Shown here: positions 17,349 through 25,534 of the stretch, one piece after another
Layout: each line of letters begins with the position of its first letter
How positions within the stretch are numbered: position 1 is the stretch's first letter
Position numbers and translations under genes: made by a program
NCBI GenBank assembly: GCA_024698045.1
Contig: JAILRS010000039.1
Span: 62,001 to 126,000, forward strand
From: Selenomonadaceae bacterium
GTDB taxonomy: Bacteria; Bacillota; Negativicutes; Selenomonadales; Selenomonadaceae
Direction of reading: 5' to 3'
DNA length: 64,000 nt
Notes under the pieces: generated by a model
What the model saw: only the letters and a program-made list of their open reading frames with translations
Database searches by the model: none
Told to the model about the DNA's origin: nothing

Positions 17349-18437
17349 TTGAGCGATGAAAATTTTATGCGAGAGGCATTGAGGATAGCGCGCAATGCCG
17401 AAGGACGTACGTCACCAAATCCGTTGGTGGGCGCGGTAATTGTTCGCGACGGGAAAATAATCGCGGAAGGGTGGCACCGTCAAGCAGGAACACCACACGC
17501 CGAAATTCACGCGTTGAACATGGCAGGAGAACTTTCACGTGGCGCAACTCTCTATGTCACGCTCGAACCGTGTTCGCATTTCGGGAGGACACCGCCATGC
17601 GCTTCGGCGATAGTCAACGCAGGAATAAGCAGAGTTGTAGCGGCAATGAGCGACCCTAATCCGAAAGTATCGGGACGCGGTTTTGAAATTCTGCGCAGTG
17701 CCGGAATTGAAGTCAAAGTCGGTGTGCTCGAGGATGAGGCGCGTAAACTCAACGAAGTATTTTTGAAATGGGTAACGAAAAAATTGCCGTTCGTCACGAT
17801 AAAATTTGCGTGTTCGCTCGACGGGAAAATCGCAACGGTCGACGGTGAATCACAATGGATAAGCGGCGAAGAGTCCCGAAAATATTCTCATCATCTGCGC
17901 GATATCAACGACGCAATTTTAATCGGTGTGGGAACTTTACTGGCGGATAATCCTTCGTTGACCACACGACTTGTCACGGGCAAAAATCCCATCCGCGTAA
18001 TTGTCGACAGTAACGCACGCACGCCGCTCGATTCAAAAGTCATAACCGATAAATCTGCGCAGACGATTATCGCGATGACGAATAACGCGCCGATTGATAA
18101 AGTAACCGCGTTGAAAAATTGCGGAGCGGAAATAATTACTGCGGGCGACGGCGAACGAGTTGACTTGAAAATTTTGATGGAAAAACTTGCCGAACGTGAA
18201 ATAACTTCGGTATTGGTTGAGGGCGGCGGAAAAATTCATTTCGCCATGTTGAACGAAAATCTTGTTGATAAAGTTTTAGCGTTCATTGCTCCGAAAATAA
18301 TCGGCGGCGCGAATGCTTTAACTGCCGTGGAAGGTTCGGGCTTCGCAAAACTTTCCGACGCGACGCATTTAAAAAACATGACGACAACTCAACTGGGCGA
18401 AGATATTTTAATCGGCGGCTACATAATGGAGGAATAA
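17349..18437 (+). CDS. ribD: Bifunctional riboflavin deaminase/reductase RibD
   Basis: Carries out the deamination and side-chain reduction steps of riboflavin synthesis; 362 residues. The N-terminal deaminase domain (1-145) has zinc-binding HAEIHAL and PCSHFGRTPPC and begins at the usual SPNPLVGAVIV region. The C-terminal reductase (about 150-360) has FACSLDGKIA, QWISGEESR, GVGTLLADNPSLT and LVEGGGKIHF. The start is TTG 17349 with AGGAG 10 nt upstream. Unusually it lies upstream of the FMN riboswitch and is separated from ribE by an unknown gene, so it is not under that switch; no second riboswitch is seen ahead of it. Confidence 0.95.
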   Translation: MSDENFMREALRIARNAEGRTSPNPLVGAVIVRDGKIIAEGWHRQAGTPHAEIHALNMAGELSRGATLYVTLEPCSHFGRTPPCASAIVNAGISRVVAAMSDPNPKVSGRGFEILRSAGIEVKVGVLEDEARKLNEVFLKWVTKKLPFVTIKFACSLDGKIATVDGESQWISGEESRKYSHHLRDINDAILIGVGTLLADNPSLTTRLVTGKNPIRVIVDSNARTPLDSKVITDKSAQTIIAMTNNAPIDKVTALKNCGAEIITAGDGERVDLKILMEKLAEREITSVLVEGGGKIHFAMLNENLVDKVLAFIAPKIIGGANALTAVEGSGFAKLSDATHLKNMTTTQLGEDILIGGYIMEE

Positions 18438-18439
18438 AT

Positions 18440-19060
18440 TTGGACGTAACGAAAGAACTTCGGCATTTTTATATCGGTGAATCACTGGGCGGACAACAGG
18501 AATGGTATTCGCGCGTAACGGAATTCGGAATGAATGTAGGCGGTTGCGCGGCGATTACCGCCTGCGATTGCTCAATCTACTTTGAAAAATATTTTAATAT
18601 GCGTGACTTGTATCCGTTTGATTTGGAAAATTTGACGCGCGAAGATTATTTAAAGTTCGGTAAAATCATGGAGCCGTATTTATATCCGCGTTGGTCGGGC
18701 GTCGACAGATTGGAAATTTTTTTGGACGGTTACGGCAGATTTTTGCGCGACAGAAATATCACGAATTTAAAAATGACTCCGTATTCGGGCGATAACAATT
18801 TTACCGACGCGTGGCAAACTGTTTGTGCGCAGATTGACGCAGGGTATCCCGTACCTACTTTGACGTTGAATCATCAAAACTCAATGTTCGAGGATTATTT
18901 TTGGCACTGGTACATTATCGACGGCTACGCAATTCACGACGGAAAATTTTTCGTCAAGGCTGTTTCTTATGGCGTAGGGCGTTGGCTGAACTTTGCCGAA
19001 CTTTGGGATACGGGTTATCAGCGTAAGGGCGGCTTGATTCTGTTTGAGATTGACAAGTAA
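18440..19060 (+). CDS. Unknown protein, possibly papain-like/C39-type cysteine peptidase fold
   Basis: Protein of 206 residues with no signal peptide. I do not recognise a named family with certainty. A cysteine in NVGGCAAITACDCSIYF near residue 33 sits at the start of a helix, and HWYIIDGYAI near residue 155 has a histidine before a hydrophobic strand. That spacing and context resemble papain-like C39 peptidase folds, with KFFVKAVSYGVGRW after it. It starts at TTG 18440 with GGAGG 7 nt upstream and only 2 nt after the ribD stop, so it is co-translated with ribD. The FMN riboswitch promoter overlaps its 3' end. A link to flavins is suggested only by position. Confidence 0.6.
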   Translation: MDVTKELRHFYIGESLGGQQEWYSRVTEFGMNVGGCAAITACDCSIYFEKYFNMRDLYPFDLENLTREDYLKFGKIMEPYLYPRWSGVDRLEIFLDGYGRFLRDRNITNLKMTPYSGDNNFTDAWQTVCAQIDAGYPVPTLTLNHQNSMFEDYFWHWYIIDGYAIHDGKFFVKAVSYGVGRWLNFAELWDTGYQRKGGLILFEIDK

Positions 19061-19089
19061 TTGACAGACAAAAGTAATGGTGATATCTT
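19061..19089 (+). promoter_or_regulatory. Promoter for the FMN riboswitch and ribE-ribBA-ribH
   Basis: TTGACA (19061-19066), 17-nt spacer, TATCTT (19084-19089), placed just before the aptamer. It begins immediately after the stop of the preceding gene. Confidence 0.65.
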
Positions 19090-19098
19090 TGACGAGTG

Positions 19099-19207
19099 AA
19101 ACTTGGGGCGGAGTGCAATTCTCCACCGGCGGTAAAAGTCCGCGAGCCTTATTGGCAGATTCGGTGAAATTCCGAGACCGACGGTCACAGTCCGGATGAA
19201 AAAGTTT
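19099..19207 (+). promoter_or_regulatory. FMN riboswitch (RFN element)
   Basis: The conserved aptamer boxes are present in order: GGGGCGGAGTGCAATTCTCC, ACCGGCGGTAAAAGTCCGCG, then TTCGGTGAAATTCCGAGACC, GACGGTCACAGTCCGGATGA. Helix P1 is formed by AAACTT (19099-19104) and AAGTTT (19202-19207). A terminator follows at 19229, which indicates transcriptional control of ribE-ribBA-ribH: FMN binding should favour termination. Confidence 0.96.
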
Positions 19208-19228
19208 GGCGCGTAATTTGATGTATAT

Positions 19229-19265
19229 CCGCCCGAAGTGTCGAAACTTTTGGGCGGTTTTTAAT
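19229..19265 (+). terminator. Riboswitch-controlled terminator before ribE
   Basis: CCGCCCGAAGT pairs with ACTTTTGGGCGG around GTCGAA, followed by TTTTTAATT. The 3' arm contains AAACTT, identical to the 5' strand of P1, so an alternative pairing with the 3' strand of P1 can form the antiterminator. Confidence 0.88.
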
Positions 19266-19283
19266 TGCCAAAGAGGTGATTGA

Positions 19284-19910
19284 ATGTTCACGGGGATAAT
19301 CGAGGAAGTCGGGCGATTGAAAAGTTTGGACGGCGGACGGATTGAAATTATCTGCGCAGAAATTTTGAGCGATATAAAAATCGGCGACAGTATTTCAACG
19401 AACGGAATTTGTTTGACGGTGGTCGATTTCGGCGAAAATTATTTTGCTGCCGATGTCATGCCCGAAACTTTCCGCAAAACTTCGCTCGAGGAATTGCAAC
19501 GCGGCGGCATTGTGAATTTGGAACGCGCGATGAAATTGGGTGACAGATTCGGCGGACATATTGTCAGCGGACACATTGACGGCGTCGGGAAAATTTTAAG
19601 CATACGCCCCGAAGGTAACGCGCTTTTAATCGACGTGGCGGCGGAAAATTTTCTACTGCGGCAAATTGCTCCGAAAGGATCCGTTGCGCTTGACGGAATA
19701 AGTTTAACCGTCGTAGATTCATCCGTTGGAAATTTTTCGGTGTCTATGATTCCCCACACGCGTGAGGTAACCAATTTCAAAGTTAAACGCGCAGGCAGTC
19801 CCGTAAATATCGAAACAGATGTCTTGGCGAAATATGTTGACCGATTGATTAATTTTAAGACCGCACCCGAATTGACGAAAGATTTTTTATCGGCGAACGG
19901 ATTTTTTTAA
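19284..19910 (+). CDS. ribE: Riboflavin synthase, alpha subunit
   Basis: Dismutates two 6,7-dimethyl-8-ribityllumazine molecules to riboflavin. It has 208 residues and the classical two lumazine-binding barrels in tandem: MFTGIIEEVGRL ... GDSISTNGICLTV in the first (1-90) and GHIVSGHIDGVGK ... KGSVALDGISLTVVD in the second (95-190). The ATG lies 7 nt after GAGGTG. It is the first gene behind the FMN riboswitch and is followed by ribBA after a short gap. Same product as E. coli ribC. Confidence 0.96.
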   Translation: MFTGIIEEVGRLKSLDGGRIEIICAEILSDIKIGDSISTNGICLTVVDFGENYFAADVMPETFRKTSLEELQRGGIVNLERAMKLGDRFGGHIVSGHIDGVGKILSIRPEGNALLIDVAAENFLLRQIAPKGSVALDGISLTVVDSSVGNFSVSMIPHTREVTNFKVKRAGSPVNIETDVLAKYVDRLINFKTAPELTKDFLSANGFF

Positions 19911-19919
19911 GGAGTGAAT

Positions 19920-21131
19920 ATGATGAGTGAATTTGCAACGATTGAACAGGCGATTGACGATATAAAGCACGGAAAGATGATAGTCGTGGTTGACGACGAA
20001 GATCGCGAAAACGAAGGCGATTTGATTGTCGCGGCGGAAACCGTAACGCCTGCCGATATAAATTTCATGGCGACGTATGCGAAGGGCTTGATATGCACTC
20101 CGATTGACGGCAAGAGACTTGACGAACTTTCCATCGGGCAAATGGTGCAGAATAACACCGATAATCACGAAACGGCTTTCACTGTGTCGGTTGATGCCTT
20201 TGACACGACTACGGGAATATCTGCCTACGAACGCTGTCACACAATCAAAATGCTCCTCGATAAAGATGCAAAGTCATCTAGTTTCCGCAGACCCGGTCAT
20301 GTCTTCCCTTTGCGTTCGGTAATCGGTGGCGTGTTGCGTCGTGCAGGTCACACCGAGGCCACAACCGATTTGGCACGGCTTGCCGGTTTTTATCCTGCCG
20401 GTTTATGCTGCGAGATAATGGATGACGACGGGCATATGATGCGCATGGAAAATCTGAAAAAATTCGCGGCGGAACATAAATTAAATATCATAACCATTCG
20501 CGATTTGATTGAGTACCGCAAACGCACGGAGAAGTTCATAAATAAAATTGCCGATGTAGATTTTCCAAGCAAATACGGTCATTTTCGGCTCAAGGCATAT
20601 GAAAGTACACTCGACGGAAAATGTCATTTAGCAGTCGTCAAGGGCGAAGTCAACGGTAAACAAAATGTTCTTGTGCGCGTACATTCGGAATGTTTGACGG
20701 GCGACGCGCTTGGTTCTTTGCGTTGCGATTGCGGCGATCAACTTGCTACAGCTCTGCGCAGAATCGAGGAGGAGGGCGAAGGCGTAGTCTTATACATGAG
20801 GCAAGAGGGTCGCGGAATCGGTTTGGCAAACAAAATGCGCGCTTATGCTCTGCAGGATGACGGCAAAGATACAGTCGAAGCAAATGTCTTATTGGGATTC
20901 AAACCGGATTTGCGTGACTACGGAATCGGCGCACAAATTTTATCCGACTTGGGATTGACTACTATCAGATTGTTGACAAATAATCCTGCGAAACGCGCGG
21001 GGCTTGAGGGACACGGCTTGACAATAACCGAACGCGTGCCGATTGTCATCAAGGCAACAAAATTCGACAAAAAATATTTGAACGTAAAGAAAATCAAAAT
21101 GGGTCACGTATTCGAGGAGGAAACGAAATGA
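19920..21131 (+). CDS. ribBA: Bifunctional DHBP synthase / GTP cyclohydrolase II (RibBA)
   Basis: Makes both riboflavin precursors: 3,4-dihydroxy-2-butanone 4-phosphate from ribulose 5-phosphate and the pyrimidine from GTP; about 403 residues. The N-terminal RibB domain has [18 protein letters not shown] and [17 protein letters not shown]. The C-terminal RibA domain (about 205-400) has zinc cysteines in [20 protein letters not shown], then [12 protein letters not shown] and the dinucleotide end [12 protein letters not shown] 19920 or 19923 are both possible behind AAGGAG (5 or 8 nt). The stop overlaps the ribH start by 4 nt. Confidence 0.96.
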   Translation: MMSEFATIEQAIDDIKHGKMIVVVDDEDRENEGDLIVAAETVTPADINFMATYAKGLICTPIDGKRLDELSIGQMVQNNTDNHETAFTVSVDAFDTTTGISAYERCHTIKMLLDKDAKSSSFRRPGHVFPLRSVIGGVLRRAGHTEATTDLARLAGFYPAGLCCEIMDDDGHMMRMENLKKFAAEHKLNIITIRDLIEYRKRTEKFINKIADVDFPSKYGHFRLKAYESTLDGKCHLAVVKGEVNGKQNVLVRVHSECLTGDALGSLRCDCGDQLATALRRIEEEGEGVVLYMRQEGRGIGLANKMRAYALQDDGKDTVEANVLLGFKPDLRDYGIGAQILSDLGLTTIRLLTNNPAKRAGLEGHGLTITERVPIVIKATKFDKKYLNVKKIKMGHVFEEETK

Positions 21132-21589
21132 ATGTTTACGAAGGCAAGTTGACGGGGCGCGGCTTAAAGATTGCGATAGTGGTTGCGCGGTTTAACGAAT
21201 TTATCACGAGTAAACTTTTGAGCGGCGCGATTGATTCGCTTAAGCGGCACGAGGTCGCCGACGAAGATATTTCAGTTGCATGGGTACCCGGTTGTTTTGA
21301 AATTCCGTTGGTCGCCAAAAATTTTGCCGAGTCTAAAAAATTCGATGCGGTAATTTGTTTGGGTGCGGTCATTCGCGGTGCTACCACTCACTACGATTAT
21401 GTTTGCAACGAAGTATCAAAAGGTGTTGCGCAGGTCGGTTTACATAGCGGCATCCCGACAATTTTCGGCGTCGTCACAACCGAAAATATTCAACAGGCAG
21501 TGGAGCGCGCAGGTACTAAGGCAGGTAACAAAGGATCCGACGCGGCTGTATCGGCTATCGAAATGGCAAACCTCTTAAAGCAAATGTGA
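21128..21589 (+). CDS. ribH: 6,7-dimethyl-8-ribityllumazine synthase
   Basis: Condenses the RibBA and RibD products to lumazine, the substrate of RibE; forms icosahedral or pentameric shells in many bacteria. 153 residues, normal length. Motifs: [47 protein letters not shown] (with the catalytic histidine) and [17 protein letters not shown]. Its ATG overlaps the ribBA stop (ATGA), showing translational coupling, and AGGAGG lies inside the end of ribBA. Last gene of the riboflavin transcript. Confidence 0.96.
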   Translation: MNVYEGKLTGRGLKIAIVVARFNEFITSKLLSGAIDSLKRHEVADEDISVAWVPGCFEIPLVAKNFAESKKFDAVICLGAVIRGATTHYDYVCNEVSKGVAQVGLHSGIPTIFGVVTTENIQQAVERAGTKAGNKGSDAAVSAIEMANLLKQM

Positions 21590-21608
21590 CATATAATTTT
21601 CGCAATAA

Positions 21609-21643
21609 AAAAGCCCCGACGTTTTTGTCGAGGCTCTTTTTTT
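21609..21643. terminator. Bidirectional terminator between ribH and thrS
   Basis: AGCCCCGAC pairs with GTCGAGGCT (one C-A mismatch) around GTTTTT or a shorter loop, with a T-run after and an A-run before, so it serves both convergent genes. Confidence 0.88.
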
Positions 21644-21661
21644 CGAGAAAATTTTTACGGA

Positions 21662-23446
21662 TTAATATTCTTGCGAACGGGTATTGATTTTGTCCTGAAC
21701 GTAAGAAATAAATTCGTCGATGCTCATGTTGACACTTTCCTTATCGCTGTATTTGCGAATCGGTAAAATGCCCGTCTCCGCCTCTTTGTCGCCAATAACA
21801 ATCGTGTACGGAATTTTTTTGACTTGACTGTCGCGAATCTTCTTGCCGACTTTTTCGTTACGGTCGTCGACTTCCGCGCGGAAATTCAAATCAAAAAATC
21901 TCTTCGCAAGTTCTTGAGCGTAGGGGATATGTGCGTCGGCAATCGGCAAAATTTTAATCTGAACGGGCGTAAACCATACGGGGAACGCTCCGGCATAGTT
22001 CTCAATCAAAATGCCGATAAATCTTTCGATACTTCCGTAAACAACACGGTGTACCATTATCGGGCGATGTTTTTCGCCATCTTCGCCGATATAATTCAAG
22101 TCAAATTTTTCGGGCAGGAGCATATCAAGTTGAATCGTACCGCATTGCCACGTACGCCCGATTGAATCTTTCAGATGGAAATCGATTTTGGGACCGTAAA
22201 AAGCTCCGTCGCCTTCGTTGACGACAAAATCAAGTCCGCGATTTTCCAATGCCTTGCGAAGTCCGTTGGTCGCCAATTCCCAAGTAGCGTCGTCGCCCAT
22301 GGAATTTTCGGGACGCGTCGACAGTTCCGCCTTATACGTCAAGCCGAATGTTTTATAAACCTCATCAAACAAGTCAATCGTCTTTTGAATTTCGGGCTCA
22401 ACTTGTTCGGGCGTCATGAAAATATGTGCGTCATCCTGCGTGAAGTTGCGGACGCGGAATAAACCATGCAACACGCCGCTTTTTTCGTGACGGTGCACCA
22501 ATCCCAATTCCGCCAAACGTAAAGGCAAATCGCGATAGCTGTGAACGTGCGTATTATAAACCAACATACCGCCTGGGCAATTCATCGGCTTGACCGCGTA
22601 ATCTTCTTCGTCTATCTTCGTGAAATACATGTTCTCTTTGTAGTGATCCCAATGTCCCGAAGTTTCCCAAAGTTTGCGGTTCAAAATTATCGGCGTCTTG
22701 ATTTCTTGATAGCCGTAACGACGATGTACCGAACGCCAATAATTTATTAACTCGTTGCGGATAACCATTCCGTTCGGGTGGAAGAACGGGAAGCCGGGAC
22801 CTTCGTCATGCAAGCTGAACAAATCCAATTCTTTGCCGAGTTTACGGTGATCCCTTCGCGCTGCCTCTTCCAGCATATGCAAATAATCCTTGAGCTCCTC
22901 TTTGGTCTCAAATGCCGTACCGTAAATGCGTTGCAACATTTTATTATGTTCGTCGCCGCGCCAATACGCTCCGGCTATCGACATCAATTTGAAGGCTTTA
23001 ACTTTGCCCGTTGATTGAACGTGAGGCCCTGCGCATAAATCGGTAAAATCGCCCTGCGTAAACAAAGAAATTTCCGCGTCTTCGGGCAATGCCTCAATCA
23101 ATTCGACTTTATAAGTTTCGCCCTCTTCGGCAAATTTTTTCAGAGCTTCCGCGCGGCTGACTACCGAGCGTTCAAGCTTTAAATTCTGCTTGATGATATT
23201 TTTCATCTCGCGCTCGATATCCGCCAAATCTTCCTCGGTAATTTTTTTATCGGTGTCGATATCGTAGTAAAAACCGGTCTCAATCGAAGGACCTATAGCA
23301 AGTTTGACCGCCTTGCCGTCGGTGCCGCCGTAGAGATGTTTTATTGCTTGCGCCATGATATGTGAGGCAGTATGTCTCAGGGAGTGCAGAGCCTCCGCGC
23401 CTTCGACTTCCGCTAAACTTCCGTTTTTGGTAATAATTGTTGACAT
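21662..23446 (-). CDS. thrS: Threonyl-tRNA synthetase, form without the TGS domain
   Basis: Charges tRNA-Thr. 594 residues against about 640 for E. coli. The protein begins almost directly with the editing domain (HSLRHTASHIMAQA near residue 20, with the HxxxH pair), so the N-terminal TGS (N1) domain is missing. The catalytic core has class II motifs: motif 2 RLAELGLVHRHEKSGVLHGL, a zinc site including CPGGMLVY, RNFTQDDAHIF, and motif 3 ending VYGSIERFIGILIE. The anticodon domain is at the C-terminus. ATG 23446 follows AAGGAGGA by about 7 nt. No T-box leader is visible in the 180 nt upstream. Confidence 0.95.
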   Translation of the reverse strand: MSTIITKNGSLAEVEGAEALHSLRHTASHIMAQAIKHLYGGTDGKAVKLAIGPSIETGFYYDIDTDKKITEEDLADIEREMKNIIKQNLKLERSVVSRAEALKKFAEEGETYKVELIEALPEDAEISLFTQGDFTDLCAGPHVQSTGKVKAFKLMSIAGAYWRGDEHNKMLQRIYGTAFETKEELKDYLHMLEEAARRDHRKLGKELDLFSLHDEGPGFPFFHPNGMVIRNELINYWRSVHRRYGYQEIKTPIILNRKLWETSGHWDHYKENMYFTKIDEEDYAVKPMNCPGGMLVYNTHVHSYRDLPLRLAELGLVHRHEKSGVLHGLFRVRNFTQDDAHIFMTPEQVEPEIQKTIDLFDEVYKTFGLTYKAELSTRPENSMGDDATWELATNGLRKALENRGLDFVVNEGDGAFYGPKIDFHLKDSIGRTWQCGTIQLDMLLPEKFDLNYIGEDGEKHRPIMVHRVVYGSIERFIGILIENYAGAFPVWFTPVQIKILPIADAHIPYAQELAKRFFDLNFRAEVDDRNEKVGKKIRDSQVKKIPYTIVIGDKEAETGILPIRKYSDKESVNMSIDEFISYVQDKINTRSQEY

Positions 23447-23572
23447 GTTAAAAAATCCTCCTTTATCGCTCTTGATTCGGTCTGCGGAAAAATTTTCCTG
23501 CTTATCGCGCCGATTAACTTAACACAAGCCCGTAATTATAAAACCTTGACTGAAAATTTTCACGCGTAATGA

Positions 23573-23600
23573 TTGACAACATCGCCGTAACCGTTACACT
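23573..23600 (+). promoter_or_regulatory. Promoter for the DUF4127 gene
   Basis: TTGACA (23573-23578), 16-nt spacer, TACACT (23595-23600), 31 nt before the start codon. Confidence 0.6.
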
Positions 23601-23631
23601 TAAAATAAATTTTTAGATTGGAGGTAATGAC

Positions 23632-25206
23632 ATGAAACAAATATTTTTTTTGTTGGTGATGTGTATGACAATTTTATCGGCAGTAAATATCGCCGCCGCG
23701 CAGGGCAAAAAAATTTTGTACGTCCCGATAGACAGCAGACCATGCAATTTATATCAAGTCCTGCAAGTCACAAGTAAATTAGATTATGAAGTTTTGACGC
23801 CACCGATAGAGTTATTGGGTTCGCGTGTGAATCGCGGTGATGTGGAAGGCATATGGAAATGGGTACGCGAAAATGCTCCTCTTGCCGATTACGCCGTACT
23901 CTCCACCGATTCACTTCTTTACGGCAGTTTGGTTGCCTCGCGCGTTCATACTTTGGAGGCCTCAACGATTATGGAACGCGCACGAAGATTCAAAACACTG
24001 CACGAAGATTTTCCCTACCTGACGATTTACGCAATCGGTACAATCATGCGCACACCTCACTACAATTTCAAGGGCGAAGTCCCTTACTACGAGACGCACG
24101 GCGAAAAAATTTTCCAATATACCGCGCTGATTGACAAAGAAGAAATGGGCTTGCTTACTTCCGAAGACAAAAGGAAATACAAGAAACTCGAGGCGGAAAT
24201 TCCTTCCGAATATCTTGATGATTGGTTCAAACGCCGCGCAAGAAATTCCGATGCCAATGAATTATTTATCGAATACACTCGCGCAGGTGTTTTTGATTAT
24301 TTTCTGCTCGGTTGCGATGATAGCGCAAAATTTTCTCAGACGCATAGAGAAAGTCGTCGCCTAACCGAATTGGGCAGCGACATGGGCAAAACCGTTACTC
24401 AAGTTACTTCGGGCGCAGATGAATTGGGAATGTTAATGATTGCACGTGCGATTAATATAGATACGCATAGCAGACCATTTATCTCGGTTGCCTATAACGA
24501 AGGCGAAGGCGGCAAAACTTTTCCGGCGTATTGTAACGAGCCGATAAATATTTCGGTAGACGCGGCTATTATCGCGGCGGGCGGTATGAAAATCCCTGCT
24601 CACGAACGCGCCGATTTGGTTCTTGCCGTAAATACTCGTTACAACGGTAAAACTTTCGAGGCGGCTCATGCCAATCGCAACCACAATAAATTTCGTCGAG
24701 ATCTCAAACCGTTCATGAAAATGGTAAATAATTTTATGGACAAAGGTTATCCCGTTGCAATTGCCGATATTGCTTTCTCAAACGGTGCAGATAATGCGCT
24801 GATGACTCAACTTAAACGCAACGACTTGCAATACAAAATTCGCGCTTACGGCGGTTGGAATACCGCTACAAATTCTTCGGGCTTCTTAATCGGTGCCGGT
24901 ATGCTCACTCCCCTAATGAACGACAAAGATGTTGCGGAACTTTTGACGACGCGATATCTTGACGATTGGATTTATCAATCAAACGTCCGTCAAGAAATGC
25001 AGAGCGCAATTTGGGCGATAGGCGGCAATCCGCAGGAGATAGGCGACAAGATTAATCAGGTCAACGAAATTTTATCCGATAAGATGAAAGATTTTGCCGC
25101 GCAGAATTTGAATGTGCCGAGCCGTTGGCGCATGGAGAATTTCAAAACTTATTTACCGTGGCAGAGACTTTTTGAATGCGATCCCCGTTTTACTTTGAGT
25201 GATTAA
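23632..25206 (+). CDS. Secreted DUF4127 family protein
   Basis: Exported protein of 524 residues with a signal peptide (hydrophobic 4-20, cut near AAA-QG). It matches the DUF4127 family by its opening ILYVPIDSRPCNLYQ, then APLADYAVLSTDSLLYGSLV, TIMRTPHYN, FLLGCDDSAKFSQ and the GADELGMLMIAR region. Conserved Asp, His and Asn residues across these motifs suggest an enzyme, perhaps a hydrolase, but no activity is established to my knowledge. GGAGG is 7 nt before the ATG. The small DUF1294 gene follows 13 nt after the stop. Confidence 0.88.
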   Translation: MKQIFFLLVMCMTILSAVNIAAAQGKKILYVPIDSRPCNLYQVLQVTSKLDYEVLTPPIELLGSRVNRGDVEGIWKWVRENAPLADYAVLSTDSLLYGSLVASRVHTLEASTIMERARRFKTLHEDFPYLTIYAIGTIMRTPHYNFKGEVPYYETHGEKIFQYTALIDKEEMGLLTSEDKRKYKKLEAEIPSEYLDDWFKRRARNSDANELFIEYTRAGVFDYFLLGCDDSAKFSQTHRESRRLTELGSDMGKTVTQVTSGADELGMLMIARAINIDTHSRPFISVAYNEGEGGKTFPAYCNEPINISVDAAIIAAGGMKIPAHERADLVLAVNTRYNGKTFEAAHANRNHNKFRRDLKPFMKMVNNFMDKGYPVAIADIAFSNGADNALMTQLKRNDLQYKIRAYGGWNTATNSSGFLIGAGMLTPLMNDKDVAELLTTRYLDDWIYQSNVRQEMQSAIWAIGGNPQEIGDKINQVNEILSDKMKDFAAQNLNVPSRWRMENFKTYLPWQRLFECDPRFTLSD

Positions 25207-25219
25207 CGGAGGATAATTT

Positions 25220-25534
25220 ATGCCGAATATTTTTTTAATCGCGACGATTTATTTAGCCGTCGTTAACGTCGTGACATTTGGGCTGTACGCTTACGACAAA
25301 CATTGCGCGAAAAATAATCTGTGGCGTGTACGCGAAAGTACTCTGCTGATTTGGACGGCTATCGGCGGTGGTATCGGTGCCCTGTTCGCTATGCAAATCC
25401 TTCGCCACAAAACTCAACATCTGAAATTTAATTTCTTAGTGCCTTTCCTACTCTTCCTGCAGATTTTTCTAATCGCGCTGTTCGTAGTCAATCCCGATAA
25501 CATTGTCGGAAAATTTTTCTCGAGATTTCTTTAA
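25220..25534 (+). CDS. DUF1294 small membrane protein
   Basis: Inner-membrane protein of 104 residues with about three hydrophobic segments. The DUF1294 pattern is clear: NVVTFGLYAYDKHCAKNN, then WRVRESTLLIWTAIGGGIGA, then the basic HKTQHLKF before the last helix. Function unknown. CGGAGG lies about 9 nt before the ATG. It is the second gene after DUF4127 and its stop overlaps the convergent addB stop by 4 nt, leaving no room for a separate terminator. Confidence 0.88.
   Translation: MPNIFLIATIYLAVVNVVTFGLYAYDKHCAKNNLWRVRESTLLIWTAIGGGIGALFAMQILRHKTQHLKFNFLVPFLLFLQIFLIALFVVNPDNIVGKFFSRFL

Noticed and set aside
23447-23631. T-box or other leader upstream of thrS
   Set aside because: I could not find the T-box antiterminator motif or a terminator on the minus strand, only a short AT-rich inverted repeat without a T-run.
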